Origin: Atlantibacter subterraneus
Lineage (GTDB): Bacteria; Pseudomonadota; Gammaproteobacteria; Enterobacterales; Enterobacteriaceae
Direction: 5' to 3'
Assembly: GCF_007570865.1 (NCBI RefSeq)
Contig: NZ_VLPS01000001.1
Location: 124,001-188,000, forward strand
DNA length: 64,000 nucleotides
The notes under the pieces are model-generated. The model searched no databases. It had not been told where the DNA came from and saw nothing but the letters and a program-made list of their open reading frames with translations. Made by a program: the position numbers and the translations under genes. This document shows, one piece after another, positions 37,376 through 48,875 of this stretch (positions within the stretch are counted from its first letter, which is position 1; every line of letters starts with the position of its first letter).

Positions 37376-38241
37376 TGTCTGTTTTAATCGATAAAAACAC
37401 CAAGGTGATCTGCCAGGGCTTTACCGGCAGCCAGGGGACTTTCCACTCCGAGCAGGCGATTGCTTACGGCACCCAGATGGTTGGCGGCGTAACCCCGGGC
37501 AAGGGCGGCACCACCCACCTCGGCCTGCCGGTGTTTAACACCGTGCGTGAAGCGGTAGAAGCTACTGGCGCGACCGCCTCGGTGATCTACGTTCCGGCTC
37601 CGTTCTGCAAAGACTCCATCCTGGAAGCGATCGATGCAGGCATCAAACTGATTATCACCATCACCGAAGGCATCCCGACGCTGGATATGCTGACCGTGAA
37701 AGTGAAGCTGGACGAAGCGGGCGTGCGCATGATCGGGCCAAACTGCCCGGGCGTAATCACCCCAGGCGAATGCAAAATCGGCATCATGCCGGGCCATATT
37801 CACAAGCCGGGTAAAGTGGGCATCGTCTCCCGTTCTGGCACCCTGACCTATGAAGCGGTTAAACAGACCACCGATTACGGCTTCGGCCAGTCCACCTGTG
37901 TGGGCATCGGCGGCGACCCGATCCCGGGCTCTAACTTCATCGATATCCTGAAACTGTTCCAGGAAGATCCGCAGACCGAAGCCATCGTGATGATCGGCGA
38001 GATCGGCGGCAGCGCTGAAGAAGAAGCAGCGGCGTACATCAAAGATCACGTGACCAAACCGGTTGTCGGCTATATCGCTGGCGTAACCGCGCCGAAAGGC
38101 AAGCGTATGGGCCACGCGGGCGCGATCATTGCCGGTGGTAAAGGTACGGCGGATGAGAAATTCGCTGCGCTGGAAGCCGCGGGCGTGAAAACCGTTCGCA
38201 GCCTGGCCGATATCGGCGACGCGCTGAAGTCGATTCTGTAA
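37375..38241 (+). CDS. sucD: succinyl-CoA synthetase alpha subunit
   Basis: SucD binds CoA and carries the catalytic phosphohistidine. The 288-residue protein starts [20 protein letters not shown], a CoA-binding Rossmann domain, and includes [21 protein letters not shown] and the phosphohistidine loop [13 protein letters not shown] (His about 246). It ends the sdh-suc transcription unit. Confidence 0.97.
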   Translation: MSVLIDKNTKVICQGFTGSQGTFHSEQAIAYGTQMVGGVTPGKGGTTHLGLPVFNTVREAVEATGATASVIYVPAPFCKDSILEAIDAGIKLIITITEGIPTLDMLTVKVKLDEAGVRMIGPNCPGVITPGECKIGIMPGHIHKPGKVGIVSRSGTLTYEAVKQTTDYGFGQSTCVGIGGDPIPGSNFIDILKLFQEDPQTEAIVMIGEIGGSAEEEAAAYIKDHVTKPVVGYIAGVTAPKGKRMGHAGAIIAGGKGTADEKFAALEAAGVKTVRSLADIGDALKSIL

Positions 38242-38331
38242 CAAACCCTCATTTCCCCGTTTCGGCGGGGAAATTTGTAGAATAATAATTGACTCTTCGA
38301 CATGGTTGGCCACCCTGGGGTGGCCTTTTTT
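38242..38331 (+). ncRNA. sdhX: candidate SdhX (RybD) sRNA from the sucD 3' UTR
   Basis: In E. coli the sRNA SdhX is released from the 3' UTR of the sdh-suc mRNA and uses its terminator. Here the 3' UTR holds a hairpin (atttccccg / cggggaaat, about 38249-38273), an AT-rich single-stranded stretch and a strong terminator, the expected layout. I identify it by position only; the seed sequence was not verified against E. coli. Confidence 0.4.
38308..38331 (+). terminator. intrinsic terminator of the sdhCDAB-sucABCD unit
   Basis: An 8-bp GC-rich stem (ggccaccc / gggtggcc) is followed by six T. It overlaps the end of the convergent mngR gene by two bases. Confidence 0.88.
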
Positions 38332-39046
38332 AATGGCGTCGCCGGGCGACCAGCGTGAATTTATAATCGTCGCTCTTGAAGATATTCCGGCTGTACTCAA
38401 ACACCTTGCCGTCTTTTAAAAAACCGCGCGAGACTTTTTCCAGCGTCGGACGCGCCGGATCGAGACTCAGGGCTTTCGCCACTTCCGGCGTCGGCATCAC
38501 CGCCAGAATTTCCTGTTCGCTGCGGTCGATCACCATTTTTTTCACCACTTCTATGTAGTGATATTTGGATTTCTCCATCACTTCCCAGGTGAGATCCGGG
38601 AACAGCGCCAGCGGCATCCAGGTCTCCTCCAGCGTGACCGCTTTTTGCTTAATGAATCGCAGCCGCTTAACGTGCCAGACCTTGTCACTTTCGGTCAGAT
38701 CTAACCGCCCGGCGAGGTGCGGATCCGGGTTAATCACTTCGAAGGTTAATACCTCGCTGTGGGTTTCAACGTTCCGGTCGGCCAGTTTTTCGTAAAAGCT
38801 GGTGAGCTGGTAAATATCGTAATTGACCCGCTCCTCCTTTACATAGGTCCCGCTGCCCTGGATGCTCTCAATCACATTCTGTTCGGTAAGCTGTTTCAGC
38901 GCCTGGCGCACCGTCACCCGGCTGACGCCAAACTGCGCCTGCAAGGCTGATTCAGTGGGCAGCGCGTCGCCGGGTTTTAACTGCCCCTGTTCGATCTGCT
39001 GCCCAATCGCATCCGCGATCTGACGATACATCGGCTTCAGCGCCAT
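38330..39046 (-). CDS. mngR: MngR, GntR-family repressor of the mannosylglycerate operon
   Basis: MngR (FarR) represses mngAB and is named in E. coli for fatty-acyl responsiveness. The 238-residue protein has an N-terminal winged helix (LPTESALQAQFGVSRVTVRQALKQL) and a C-terminal UTRA effector domain containing ESIQGSGTYVKEER and ETWMPLALFPDLTWEVMEKSKYHYIE, the HutC-subfamily signature. It is divergent from mngA and convergent with sucD. Confidence 0.95.
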   Translation of the reverse strand: MALKPMYRQIADAIGQQIEQGQLKPGDALPTESALQAQFGVSRVTVRQALKQLTEQNVIESIQGSGTYVKEERVNYDIYQLTSFYEKLADRNVETHSEVLTFEVINPDPHLAGRLDLTESDKVWHVKRLRFIKQKAVTLEETWMPLALFPDLTWEVMEKSKYHYIEVVKKMVIDRSEQEILAVMPTPEVAKALSLDPARPTLEKVSRGFLKDGKVFEYSRNIFKSDDYKFTLVARRRH

Positions 39047-39111
39047 TCCTCACTCCTGATTAATACCCTTTGCACACAATTTAACGATTCTGGCAGATCG
39101 TGTGGAATAGT

Positions 39112-39142
39112 AAACAATACAAATACAATACAAATATTGTTT
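39112..39142. promoter_or_regulatory. candidate MngR operator between mngR and mngA
   Basis: An inverted repeat, AAACAATA (39112-39119) and TATTGTTT (39135-39142), frames direct repeats of AATACAA in the divergent region. A further GTATTGTT lies at about 39167. Position and symmetry suggest an operator; the MngR consensus is not known to me. Confidence 0.4.
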
Positions 39143-39233
39143 AAATTGAAAGTGATCACATAAAGGTATTGTTGATTCTGTCAGGATAGACAAAAGCGGC
39201 AACCATGCCGCGAGTCAATCTGAGCGAGGACGT

Positions 39234-41156
39234 ATGGACCTGACCGCGTTAACCCATCCTGACTGCGTTTTACTCCGCCAAACCTTTACCGATCGCGACC
39301 AGGCGTTACGTAAGCTGGCAGAGAGCCTGATGCAGCAGGGAAAATTGCAGGATGTGGATCTGTTTTTGGCTGATGTGCTGGCGCGTGAGGCGCAGGGCCC
39401 AACGGCGTTAGGCGAGGGGCTGGCGGTGCCGCACGGTAAATCGACGGCGGTCACGTCAGCCAGTTTTGCCCTGGCGACGTTGGCACAGCCGCTGGCCTGG
39501 CAGGGGATTGACGGCGATGAGCAGGTTAACCTGATTATCCTGCTGGCGATCCCACCGCAGGAGGCGGGCACCACGCATATGCAACTCCTCACCGGGCTCA
39601 CCTCGCGGCTGGTGGATGACGAAGTCCGAGAGCACTTACTGGCGGCCACGACCCCGGAACAGGTGTTTGCGCTACTGAATGCACAGCCGGAAGATGCACT
39701 CGCCGCGCCGCAGACGGCGCAACACAAGCCAACCATCGTCTGCGTTACCGCCTGTCCGGCGGGGATCGCCCACACCTTTATGGCAGCGGAATATCTTGAA
39801 AAAGCCGGCCGCCAGTTGGGTATTAACGTCCACGTGGAAACCCAGGGGGCAAACGGCATAGAAGGGCGGTTGACGGCGGAACAGCTGCGCGATGCCCGCG
39901 CCTGCATTTTTGCCGCCGAAGTGGCGGTGAAAGAAGCCGAGCGCTTCGCGCATCTGCCCTGTTTATCCGTTCCGGTCGCCGAGCCCATCCGTCGCGCGCC
40001 GGAACTGCTCCAGCAGGCGCTGGCGCTGGAGCCGCTTGCCGTAGCGCAGCGCCCGGCATCTTCAACGCCCGCTGCGCGCTGCGTTAAAGCAGAGCTTAAG
40101 CAGGCGCTGCTGAGCGGTATTTCTTATGCCGTCCCCCTGATTGTGGCGGGCGGGACGGTGTTGGCGGTAGCGGTGCTGCTGGCGCAAATCTTCGGCTTGC
40201 AGCATCTGTTCGATTTGGAAAACTCGTGGCTGTGGATGTACCGCAAGCTGGGCGGCGGCATGCTCGGCACGCTGATGGTGCCGGTGCTGGCGGCCTATAC
40301 CGCCTGGTCCCTGGCGGATAAACCGGCACTAGCGCCCGGTTTTGCGGCCGGGCTGGCTGCCAACATGATTGGCGCGGGTTTTCTCGGCGGCGTGGCGGGC
40401 GGCCTGATCGCCGGTTATCTGATGCGCTGGGTGAAAAGCCATATCCGCCTGTCCAGCCAGTTCAACGGCTTCCTGACCTTCTATCTCTATCCGGTGATCG
40501 GCACGCTGGTGGCGGGCAGTTTGATGCTGTTTGTGATCGGCGGGCCGGTGGCCTGGCTGAATAACGGGCTAACCCAGTGGCTAAACGGGCTGTCGGGCAC
40601 CAACGCGCTGCTGCTCGGTGCGATTATCGGCTTTATGTGTTCCTTTGACCTGGGCGGGCCGGTGAATAAAGCCTCCTACGCCTTCTGCCTGGGGGCGATG
40701 GCAAACGGCGTGTTTGGCCCGTACGCCATTTTCGCCTCGGTAAAAATGGTGTCGGCCTTTACGGTCACCGCCTCGACGCTGATTGCGCCGCGTCTGTTTA
40801 AGCAATTTGAGATCGAAACCGGGAAATCAACCTGGCTGCTGGGCCTGGCGGGGATCACTGAAGGGGCAATCCCGATGGCGATTGAAGATCCGCTGCGGGT
40901 CATTGGTTCCTTCGTGCTGGGGTCGATGGTGACCGGTGCCATTGTGGGGGCAATGCATATTGGTCTGTCGACCCCAGGCGCAGGGATTTTCTCGCTGTTT
41001 TTACTGCACGACGGTGGATTTGGCGGCGTGGTGGCGGCGGCGGGCTGGTTTGGCGCGGCGCTGGTCGGCACGGCGATTTCCACCACCATTTTATTGCTCT
41101 GGCGTCGTCATGCGGTGAAGCGTGGCAAATATGACGTCTGCGCTGAGACTGAATAA
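39234..41156 (+). CDS. mngA: PTS 2-O-alpha-mannosyl-D-glycerate transporter, EIIABC
   Basis: MngA imports and phosphorylates 2-O-alpha-mannosyl-D-glycerate. The 640-residue protein is a fusion of IIA (fructose type, phospho-His67 in AVPHGKS), IIB (phospho-Cys174 in CVTACPAGIAHT) and a IIC membrane domain from about residue 285 with about ten helices, including SGISYAVPLIVAGGT and SFDLGGPVNKASYAF. The start gives MDLTALTHPD, slightly shorter than the annotated E. coli protein, whose N-terminal extension is probably not conserved. mngB follows 12 bases later. Confidence 0.95.
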   Translation: MDLTALTHPDCVLLRQTFTDRDQALRKLAESLMQQGKLQDVDLFLADVLAREAQGPTALGEGLAVPHGKSTAVTSASFALATLAQPLAWQGIDGDEQVNLIILLAIPPQEAGTTHMQLLTGLTSRLVDDEVREHLLAATTPEQVFALLNAQPEDALAAPQTAQHKPTIVCVTACPAGIAHTFMAAEYLEKAGRQLGINVHVETQGANGIEGRLTAEQLRDARACIFAAEVAVKEAERFAHLPCLSVPVAEPIRRAPELLQQALALEPLAVAQRPASSTPAARCVKAELKQALLSGISYAVPLIVAGGTVLAVAVLLAQIFGLQHLFDLENSWLWMYRKLGGGMLGTLMVPVLAAYTAWSLADKPALAPGFAAGLAANMIGAGFLGGVAGGLIAGYLMRWVKSHIRLSSQFNGFLTFYLYPVIGTLVAGSLMLFVIGGPVAWLNNGLTQWLNGLSGTNALLLGAIIGFMCSFDLGGPVNKASYAFCLGAMANGVFGPYAIFASVKMVSAFTVTASTLIAPRLFKQFEIETGKSTWLLGLAGITEGAIPMAIEDPLRVIGSFVLGSMVTGAIVGAMHIGLSTPGAGIFSLFLLHDGGFGGVVAAAGWFGAALVGTAISTTILLLWRRHAVKRGKYDVCAETE

Positions 41157-41168
41157 AAGGAAACCACG

Positions 41169-43802
41169 ATGAAAGCGGTATCGCGCGTTCACATTACTCC
41201 TCATATGCACTGGGATCGCGAGTGGTATTTCACCACCGAAGAGTCGCGTATTTTGCTGGTTAACAATATGGAGGAGATCCTCGCCCGGCTGGAGCAGGAC
41301 CCGGAATACCCGTTCTACGTGCTCGACGGCCAGACGGCGATCCTCGAAGACTATTTCGCCGTGAAGCCGGAAAACCGCCAGCGGGTCAAAGCACTGGTTG
41401 AGGCGGGAAGGCTGATTATCGGCCCCTGGTATACCCAGACCGACACCACTATCGTGGCGGGGGAGTCGATTGTCCGTAATCTGATGTACGGCCTGCGCGA
41501 CTGCCGGGAATTTGGCGAGCCGATGATGATTGGCTATCTGCCGGATTCTTTCGGTATGTCCGGCCAGTTACCGCATATCTTTAACGGCTTCGGTATTACC
41601 CGCGCGATGTTCTGGCGCGGCTGCTCGGAGCGCCACGGCAGCGATAAAACCGAGTTTTTATGGCAGAGCGGAGAGGGCAGCGAAGTGGTGGCTCAGGTGT
41701 TGCCGCTGGGTTACGCCATCGGTAAATACCTGCCCGATGATGAAGCGGGCCTGCGCAAACGGCTCGACAGCTATTTTGAGGTGCTGGAGAAGGCTTCGCT
41801 GACCAAAGAAATTCTGCTGCCGAACGGCCACGACCAGATGCCGCTTCAGCAAAATATCTTCAGCGTGATGGCGAAACTGCGCGAGATTTACCCGCAGCGC
41901 GAATTTGTCATGAGCCGCTTTGAAACGGTCTTTGAGCAGATTGAACGGCAGCGTGAACGCCTCGATACGCTTAAAGGCGAGTTTATCGACGGCAAATATA
42001 TGCGCGTTCACCGCACCATCGGCTCAACGCGGATGGATATCAAAATTGCCCATGCGCGCATCGAAAACAAAATCGTCAATCTGTTGGAGCCGCTGAAGGC
42101 TATCGCCTGGAGCCTGGGTTTTGATTACCACCACGGCCTGCTCGAGAAAATGTGGAAGGAGATCTTAAAAAATCACGCCCACGACAGCATCGGCTGCTGC
42201 TGTAGCGACAAAGTGCATCGGGAGATCATGGCGCGTTTCGAACTGGCTGAAGACATGGCCGACAATCTGCTGCGCTTTACCCAGCGTAAAATCGTCGATG
42301 CCATGCCCGAGGGGCAGGGCGATAAACTCACCTTGTTTAATATGATGCCGTACCCGCGTCAGGAAGTGATTAATACCACGCTGCGTATTCGCGCCGCGCA
42401 GTTTTCACTGCGGGACAGTGCGGGCAACCCGGTGGAGTATTTCATCCGCGCTGCACGGGAAATCGACCCTGGGCTGGTGGACCGGCAAATCGTCCATTAC
42501 GGCAACTATGAGCCGTTTATGGAATACGATATCCAGCTCTGCCAGGTATTACCCGCGATGGGTTATCTGACGCTGAACGTCATACCAGAAGAAGGGCAGC
42601 AGAAATCGTTGCCGCCACAGACGGAAGCGCTGCTGGAGAACGGCTTCTGGCGCATTGATATCAACCCTGACGGCACCCTGAAAATGCAGGATAAGCAAAC
42701 CGGGCTAATTTATGACCGGGTGCTGACGCTGGAGGACGGTTCTGACGACGGCGATGAGTACGACTATTCCCCGGCGCGCGAGGAGTGGGTTGTCTGCTCA
42801 TCCGAAGGTGAACATCAGGTTGAGGTGATCCACGAGGCCTGGCAGAGCACGGCGGTGCTACGGTTAACGATGGCGGTGCCGCAGGATCTGGCCGAGCGTG
42901 CGCGCCGGGAAGCCAGCGGGCGCATCAACGCGGAATGCCGCATTACGCTGGCGCACCATCAGCGGCGGGTGGATGTCGAAATGGTGATTGATAATCAGGC
43001 TGACGACCACCGCCTGCGGGTGCTGATCCCGACGCCGTTTCACTGCGAAAGCGTCCTGTGCGATACCCAGTTTGGCGCGATTCAGCGGCCAGTTAACGAC
43101 AGCGCGATGGAAACCTGGCAGCAGGAAGGCTGGAAAGAAGCCCCGGTGCCGGTGTGGAACTTCCTGAATTACTGCGCGCTGGAGTCGCAACGCCACGGCA
43201 TGGCGCTGTTTAGCGAAGGATTGCGGGAAGTGGAAATCATCGGCGAAGGGCAAAAAACCTTTGCGCTGACGCTGCTGCGCGCGGTCGGGCTGCTGGGGAA
43301 AGAGGATTTGCTGCTGCGTCCCGGGCGTCCATCCGGTATTAAGCTGCCAGTACCAGACTCGCAAATGCGCGGCAAACTGCATTGCCGCTTTAGCCTGTTC
43401 AGCTATAGCGGAACGGCGGCAGGGGCAGGTGTGGCGCAGCAGGCCCGCGCCTGGCTCACGCCGGTACAGTGCTATAACAAAATCCCGTGGAACGCGATGA
43501 AGCTAAACAGCGCACCGTTTACCACGCCACGGCATTACTCGCTGTTGACCATGTCGCCGGTTGAGTGCCAGCTAAGCGTGCTGAAAAAAGCGGAAGATGC
43601 TGAGGCGCTGATCGTCAGGGTTTACAACCCGTCTCATGATGAAGCCTGTGAAGGGCAACTGGCGTTTACATCCCCTGTGACACAGTGGCAGGAAACAGAT
43701 ATGGGTGAAAGGGTTTGCCCGGACGTGAAGCATCAACCCACAACCACCGGCCTGTTAAAACCCGGCCAGTCCCGCACGTTTAAAATAACCCTGAAGCCGT
43801 AA
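41169..43802 (+). CDS. mngB: MngB alpha-mannosidase (GH38)
   Basis: MngB hydrolyses the 6-phospho-mannosylglycerate delivered by MngA to mannose 6-phosphate and glycerate. The 877-residue protein has the glycoside hydrolase family 38 zinc and catalytic motifs [13 protein letters not shown] near the start and [14 protein letters not shown], followed by the middle three-helix domain ([14 protein letters not shown]) and C-terminal beta domains. It is the last gene of the operon and is followed by a terminator. Confidence 0.95.
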   Translation: MKAVSRVHITPHMHWDREWYFTTEESRILLVNNMEEILARLEQDPEYPFYVLDGQTAILEDYFAVKPENRQRVKALVEAGRLIIGPWYTQTDTTIVAGESIVRNLMYGLRDCREFGEPMMIGYLPDSFGMSGQLPHIFNGFGITRAMFWRGCSERHGSDKTEFLWQSGEGSEVVAQVLPLGYAIGKYLPDDEAGLRKRLDSYFEVLEKASLTKEILLPNGHDQMPLQQNIFSVMAKLREIYPQREFVMSRFETVFEQIERQRERLDTLKGEFIDGKYMRVHRTIGSTRMDIKIAHARIENKIVNLLEPLKAIAWSLGFDYHHGLLEKMWKEILKNHAHDSIGCCCSDKVHREIMARFELAEDMADNLLRFTQRKIVDAMPEGQGDKLTLFNMMPYPRQEVINTTLRIRAAQFSLRDSAGNPVEYFIRAAREIDPGLVDRQIVHYGNYEPFMEYDIQLCQVLPAMGYLTLNVIPEEGQQKSLPPQTEALLENGFWRIDINPDGTLKMQDKQTGLIYDRVLTLEDGSDDGDEYDYSPAREEWVVCSSEGEHQVEVIHEAWQSTAVLRLTMAVPQDLAERARREASGRINAECRITLAHHQRRVDVEMVIDNQADDHRLRVLIPTPFHCESVLCDTQFGAIQRPVNDSAMETWQQEGWKEAPVPVWNFLNYCALESQRHGMALFSEGLREVEIIGEGQKTFALTLLRAVGLLGKEDLLLRPGRPSGIKLPVPDSQMRGKLHCRFSLFSYSGTAAGAGVAQQARAWLTPVQCYNKIPWNAMKLNSAPFTTPRHYSLLTMSPVECQLSVLKKAEDAEALIVRVYNPSHDEACEGQLAFTSPVTQWQETDMGERVCPDVKHQPTTTGLLKPGQSRTFKITLKP

Positions 43803-43814
43803 AAGTGAATTAAC

Positions 43815-43853
43815 AGCGATACCTGGAGGAAATTATCCGGGTGTCGCTTTTTT
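43815..43853 (+). terminator. intrinsic terminator of mngAB
   Basis: A 9-bp stem (agcgatacc / ggtgtcgct, one wobble) with a 16-nt loop is followed by six T, just after mngB. Confidence 0.75.
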
Positions 43854-44467
43854 AAAACATAGAATTGTTAATTAAATGATAATCAAGTGAACTTATTGTT
43901 ATGGATAACCAGCAAAAAGGACATTTAAATAAAATTTCGTGATGGATTTAACATTATTTCTCTTTCCCGCTATTTATTTCCACTTTATCCCCCTCGCCAA
44001 TAATCCATTTGAGAAATTATCACTGTCCTTTAACTCGAACGGCGTCTCATGAACAAATAATTAACAATATGATCACCGTGGTCTCTCAAGTGAAACATAA
44101 TTAACACCAATGTCATAAATTGAGTCAGATCAATACTTAACGCGCGGCGATATCACGAGATTTTTGTAAACTTGCGCTAAATCAATCTAGCGTTTCTACC
44201 CTATTTTCGCTATAAATTGATCACCGTCGAAAAATGCAAATAACACTATGCAAAAACCTGTTTATTGTAAGGGAATTGCAGCGTAATATATTTGCGGGAT
44301 CAATTTGTATTTCTTATTAACGTATTTGCAACCTTACTCGCTTCTCTGTCACATTGTGACGGGGAAATGGTGATGTTATGGAAGCAATATTTGTATTGGG
44401 GCATGCGTTTGGGGACCGATAACGGCAACCGCGTTCAACGTCTTCATGCAAAGAGCAAGGAGTCAAG
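43854..44467 (+). promoter_or_regulatory. cydABX control region and leader
   Basis: More than 600 bases without a convincing gene lie upstream of cydA. The region is AT-rich up to about 44340, as expected for a promoter controlled by ArcA, FNR and H-NS. An FNR-like site TTGAG-TCAG-ATCAA at 44120-44133 matches the consensus TTGAT-N4-ATCAA at 9 of 10 positions. The last 100 bases are the ribosome-proximal leader with AAGGAG before the cydA ATG. Exact start points cannot be fixed by eye. Confidence 0.65.
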
Positions 44468-46069
44468 ATGTTAGATATAGTCGAACTGTCGCGCTTACAG
44501 TTTGCCTTGACCGCTATGTATCACTTTCTGTTTGTGCCGCTAACGCTGGGTATGGCGTTCCTGCTGGCTATCATGGAAACGGTCTATGTGCTTTCCGGCA
44601 AACAAATCTATAAAGATATGACCAAATTCTGGGGCAAGTTGTTTGCAATCAACTTCGCTCTGGGCGTCGCTACCGGTTTGACCATGGAGTTCCAGTTCGG
44701 GACTAACTGGTCTTACTATTCGCATTACGTGGGCGACATTTTTGGCGCGCCGCTGGCTATCGAAGGCCTGATGGCGTTCTTCCTCGAATCTACGTTTGTT
44801 GGTTTGTTCTTCTTCGGCTGGGACCGTTTAAGCAAAGTGCAGCACATGGCGGTAACCTGGCTGGTGGCACTTGGCTCTAACCTCTCCGCGCTGTGGATTC
44901 TGGTGGCGAACGGTTGGATGCAAAACCCCATCGCGTCCGACTTCAACTTCGAAACCATGCGTATGGAGATGGTCAGCTTCTCCGAACTGGTGCTTAACCC
45001 GGTTGCTCAGGTGAAGTTTGTTCACACCGTGGCCTCAGGTTATGTTGCCGGCGCGATGTTTGTACTGGGCATCAGCGCCTGGTATCTGCTGAAAGGCCGT
45101 GATATCGCTTTCGCAAAACGCTCCTTTGCTATTGCCGCCAGCTTCGGTATGGCTGCGGTGCTGTCCGTCATCGTACTGGGTGACGAATCCGGCTACGAAA
45201 TGGGCGATGTGCAGAAAACCAAACTGGCTGCTATTGAAGCCGAGTGGGAAACCCAACCTGCACCCGCTTCCTTTACTCTGTTCGGCATTCCGGATCAGGA
45301 GAAACAGGAAAACCACTTCGCTATTCAGATCCCTTACGCGCTGGGCATTATCGCTACGCGTTCCGTCGATACCCCGGTTATCGGCCTGAAAGATCTGCTG
45401 GTTCAGCATGAAGAGCGCATCCGTAACGGGATGAAGGCTTATCAGCTGCTGGAAGAGCTGCGCGCCGGTTCCGCCGATCAGGGCGTTCGCGACCAGTTCA
45501 ACGAAGTGAAGAAAGATCTGGGCTACGGTTTACTGCTGAAACGCTATACCCCGAACGTTACCGACGCGACCGAAGAGCAAATCCAGCTGGCGACCCAGGA
45601 TTCTATCCCGCGCGTTGCGCCGCTGTACTTCGCGTTCCGTATCATGGTGGCGTGCGGCATCCTGCTGCTGGGCATCATCGCGGCGGCGTTCTGGACCGTT
45701 ATTCGCAACCGTATCGGCGAGAAGAAATGGGTGCTTAAAGCGGCGCTGTATGGCCTGCCGCTGCCGTGGATCGCTATCGAATCCGGCTGGTTTGTGGCGG
45801 AGTATGGCCGTCAACCCTGGGCGGTAGGTGAAGTGCTGCCGACGGCGGTGGCGAACTCCTCCCTGACCGCGGGCGACATCATCTTCTCAATGGTGCTGAT
45901 TTGCGGCCTGTATACCCTGTTCCTGGTGGCCGAACTGTATCTGATGTTCAAATTTGCGCGCCTGGGCCCAAGCAGCCTGAAAACTGGCCGCTATCACTTT
46001 GAGCAATCAAATGTGGGTTCTCAACGTCAATACGATGAGTCAGTAGTCGACTCGCAACCGGCACGCTAA
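44468..46069 (+). CDS. cydA: cytochrome bd-I ubiquinol oxidase subunit I
   Basis: CydA binds hemes b558, b595 and d and oxidises ubiquinol for oxygen reduction at low oxygen. The protein has 533 residues with about nine helices and the periplasmic Q loop. His19 (TAMYHFLF) and the region around [11 protein letters not shown] (His186) are heme ligands; the conserved GRQPW is present. The C-terminus after YHFEQS is about 11 residues longer than in E. coli. It heads the cydABX-ybgE operon. Confidence 0.97.
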   Translation: MLDIVELSRLQFALTAMYHFLFVPLTLGMAFLLAIMETVYVLSGKQIYKDMTKFWGKLFAINFALGVATGLTMEFQFGTNWSYYSHYVGDIFGAPLAIEGLMAFFLESTFVGLFFFGWDRLSKVQHMAVTWLVALGSNLSALWILVANGWMQNPIASDFNFETMRMEMVSFSELVLNPVAQVKFVHTVASGYVAGAMFVLGISAWYLLKGRDIAFAKRSFAIAASFGMAAVLSVIVLGDESGYEMGDVQKTKLAAIEAEWETQPAPASFTLFGIPDQEKQENHFAIQIPYALGIIATRSVDTPVIGLKDLLVQHEERIRNGMKAYQLLEELRAGSADQGVRDQFNEVKKDLGYGLLLKRYTPNVTDATEEQIQLATQDSIPRVAPLYFAFRIMVACGILLLGIIAAAFWTVIRNRIGEKKWVLKAALYGLPLPWIAIESGWFVAEYGRQPWAVGEVLPTAVANSSLTAGDIIFSMVLICGLYTLFLVAELYLMFKFARLGPSSLKTGRYHFEQSNVGSQRQYDESVVDSQPAR

Positions 46070-46084
46070 GACAGGAGACGTCAA

Positions 46085-47224
46085 ATGATCGATTATGAAG
46101 TATTGCGTTTTGTCTGGTGGTTGCTGGTTGGCGTCCTGCTGATTGGTTTCGCCGTGACAGACGGTTTTGATATGGGGGTCGGCATGCTGACCCGCTTCCT
46201 GGGTCGTAACGACACCGAACGTCGTATTATGATCAACTCCATCGCCCCTCACTGGGACGGTAACCAGGTGTGGCTGATCACCGCAGGTGGCGCGCTGTTC
46301 GCGGCGTGGCCGATGGTGTACGCCGCCGCGTTCTCCGGCTTCTATGTGGCGATGATTCTGGTGCTGGCGTCGCTGTTCTTCCGTCCGGTCGGTTTTGACT
46401 ACCGCTCCAAGATTGAAGACACCCGCTGGCGCAACATGTGGGACTGGGGCATCTTCATCGGTAGCTTCGTTCCGCCGCTGGTGATTGGCGTGGCCTTCGG
46501 CAACCTGTTGCAGGGCGTACCGTTCAACGTGGATGAGTACCTGCGTTTGACCTACACCGGCAACTTCTTCCAGCTGCTGAATCCGTTTGGTCTGCTGGCA
46601 GGCGTGGTGAGCGTGTCGATGATCATCGCCCAGGGCGCAACCTATCTGCAGATGCGTACCGTGGGTGAAATCCACCTGCGTAGCCGCGCAACGGCGCAGG
46701 TCGCCGCGCTGGTGATGATGGTGTGCTTCGCGCTGGCTGGCGTATGGGTGATGTTCGGTATTGATGGTTACGTCGTGACCTCTACGCTCGATCATCACGC
46801 ATTCTCTAACCCGCTGACCAAAGAAGTCACCCGTGAAGCAGGTGCCTGGCTGGTGAACTTTAACAACGCACCGATTCTGTGGGCGATCCCGGCGCTGGGT
46901 GTTGTACTGCCGCTGCTGACCGTGCTGATGTCCCGTGTGGAAAAAGGCGCGCTGGCGTTCGTGTTCTCTTCATTAACGATTGCCTGTGTGATCCTGACCG
47001 CCGGTATTGCGATGTTCCCGTTCGTGATGCCGTCCAGCATCATGATGAACGCCAGTCTGACCATGTGGGATGCGACATCCAGCCAGCTGACGCTGACCGT
47101 GATGACCTATGTCGCTATCGTGTTCGTGCCAATTGTTCTTCTGTACACCGCATGGTGCTACTGGAAAATGTTTGGCCGCATCACGAAAGAGCATATCGAA
47201 TCCAACTCAACCTCTCTGTACTAG
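46085..47224 (+). CDS. cydB: cytochrome bd-I ubiquinol oxidase subunit II
   Basis: CydB is the structural partner of CydA in the inner membrane. It has 379 residues and about nine helices. The start MIDYEVLRFVWWLLVG and the conserved DGFDMGVGML and HWDGNQVWLI blocks are visible. It starts 15 bases after cydA. Confidence 0.97.
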   Translation: MIDYEVLRFVWWLLVGVLLIGFAVTDGFDMGVGMLTRFLGRNDTERRIMINSIAPHWDGNQVWLITAGGALFAAWPMVYAAAFSGFYVAMILVLASLFFRPVGFDYRSKIEDTRWRNMWDWGIFIGSFVPPLVIGVAFGNLLQGVPFNVDEYLRLTYTGNFFQLLNPFGLLAGVVSVSMIIAQGATYLQMRTVGEIHLRSRATAQVAALVMMVCFALAGVWVMFGIDGYVVTSTLDHHAFSNPLTKEVTREAGAWLVNFNNAPILWAIPALGVVLPLLTVLMSRVEKGALAFVFSSLTIACVILTAGIAMFPFVMPSSIMMNASLTMWDATSSQLTLTVMTYVAIVFVPIVLLYTAWCYWKMFGRITKEHIESNSTSLY

Positions 47225-47237
47225 TAAGGAGCTGATT

Positions 47238-47351
47238 ATGTGGTACTTTGCATGGATTCTCGGCACGCTTCTTGCCTGTGCGTTTGGTGTGATTACCGCG
47301 CTGGCGCTGGAGCACGTAGAAGCCGCCAAGCTCGGTAAAGAAGAACACTAA
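47238..47351 (+). CDS. cydX: CydX, small subunit of cytochrome bd-I
   Basis: CydX is a single-helix peptide needed for stable heme binding by cytochrome bd-I. This frame encodes 37 residues starting MWYFAWILGTLLAC and ending KLGKEEH, matching the E. coli length. AAGGAG precedes the ATG. Its TAA overlaps the ybgE ATG. Confidence 0.95.
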   Translation: MWYFAWILGTLLACAFGVITALALEHVEAAKLGKEEH

Positions 47352-47644
47352 TGAGTAAAATTATCGCGCAGCTGTATGCGGTAATGGACAAGGGCCCGCT
47401 ACGGGCCCTTTCCTTAGTGATGGCGTTAGTGCTGGCGGGTTGTATGTTTTGGGACCCGTCGCGTTTCGCGGCAAAAACCAGCGATCTTACCGTCTGGCAC
47501 GGCCTGCTGCTGATGTGGGCGGTATGCGCCGGGGTGATCCATGGCGTCGGGTTCCGGCCACGCGCTATTCACTGGCAAGCCCTGTTCTGCCCGCTCCTGG
47601 CCGATATCGTGCTCATCGCTGGTCTGGCGTTTTTCTTCCTCTGA
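47351..47644 (+). CDS. ybgE: YbgE, cyd operon inner-membrane protein
   Basis: YbgE is a 97-residue membrane protein of unknown function always encoded with cydABX. Three hydrophobic helices are apparent (about 19-32, 47-66, 76-96). Conserved blocks are CMFWDPSRFAAKTSDL and WHGLLLMWAVCAGVIHG. Codons about 14-20 contain a perfect 9-bp GC-rich inverted repeat (47390-47410). It overlaps cydX by one base. Confidence 0.92.
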   Translation: MSKIIAQLYAVMDKGPLRALSLVMALVLAGCMFWDPSRFAAKTSDLTVWHGLLLMWAVCAGVIHGVGFRPRAIHWQALFCPLLADIVLIAGLAFFFL

Positions 47645-47666
47645 GCAGGATTTCACCGTTATGAAT

Positions 47667-47695
47667 TATGGGCTTTCACAAGCCCATAAATTTTT
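47667..47695 (+). terminator. possible terminator after ybgE
   Basis: An 8-bp stem (tatgggct / agcccata) with a 6-nt loop is followed by AATTTTT. The T run is offset, so termination may be partial; in E. coli some read-through from cyd into tol occurs. Confidence 0.5.
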
Positions 47696-47778
47696 ACTTA
47701 CCCTTTACCTCTACCCATTCCAAACCCCCTTCCTCTTGCGTATAGTAGCAACGTTTATTTGCATTACCGGGATGTAGA

Positions 47779-48872
<1,094 letters not shown>

Positions 48873-48875
48873 GCC

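Noticed and set aside
37384-38400. 338-codon open frame antisense to sucD
   Set aside because: A shadow frame that also crosses the sucD terminator; not plausible as a gene.
44292-44474. 60-codon frame just before cydA
   Set aside because: It overlaps the cydA leader and start and lacks any recognisable feature; likely chance.
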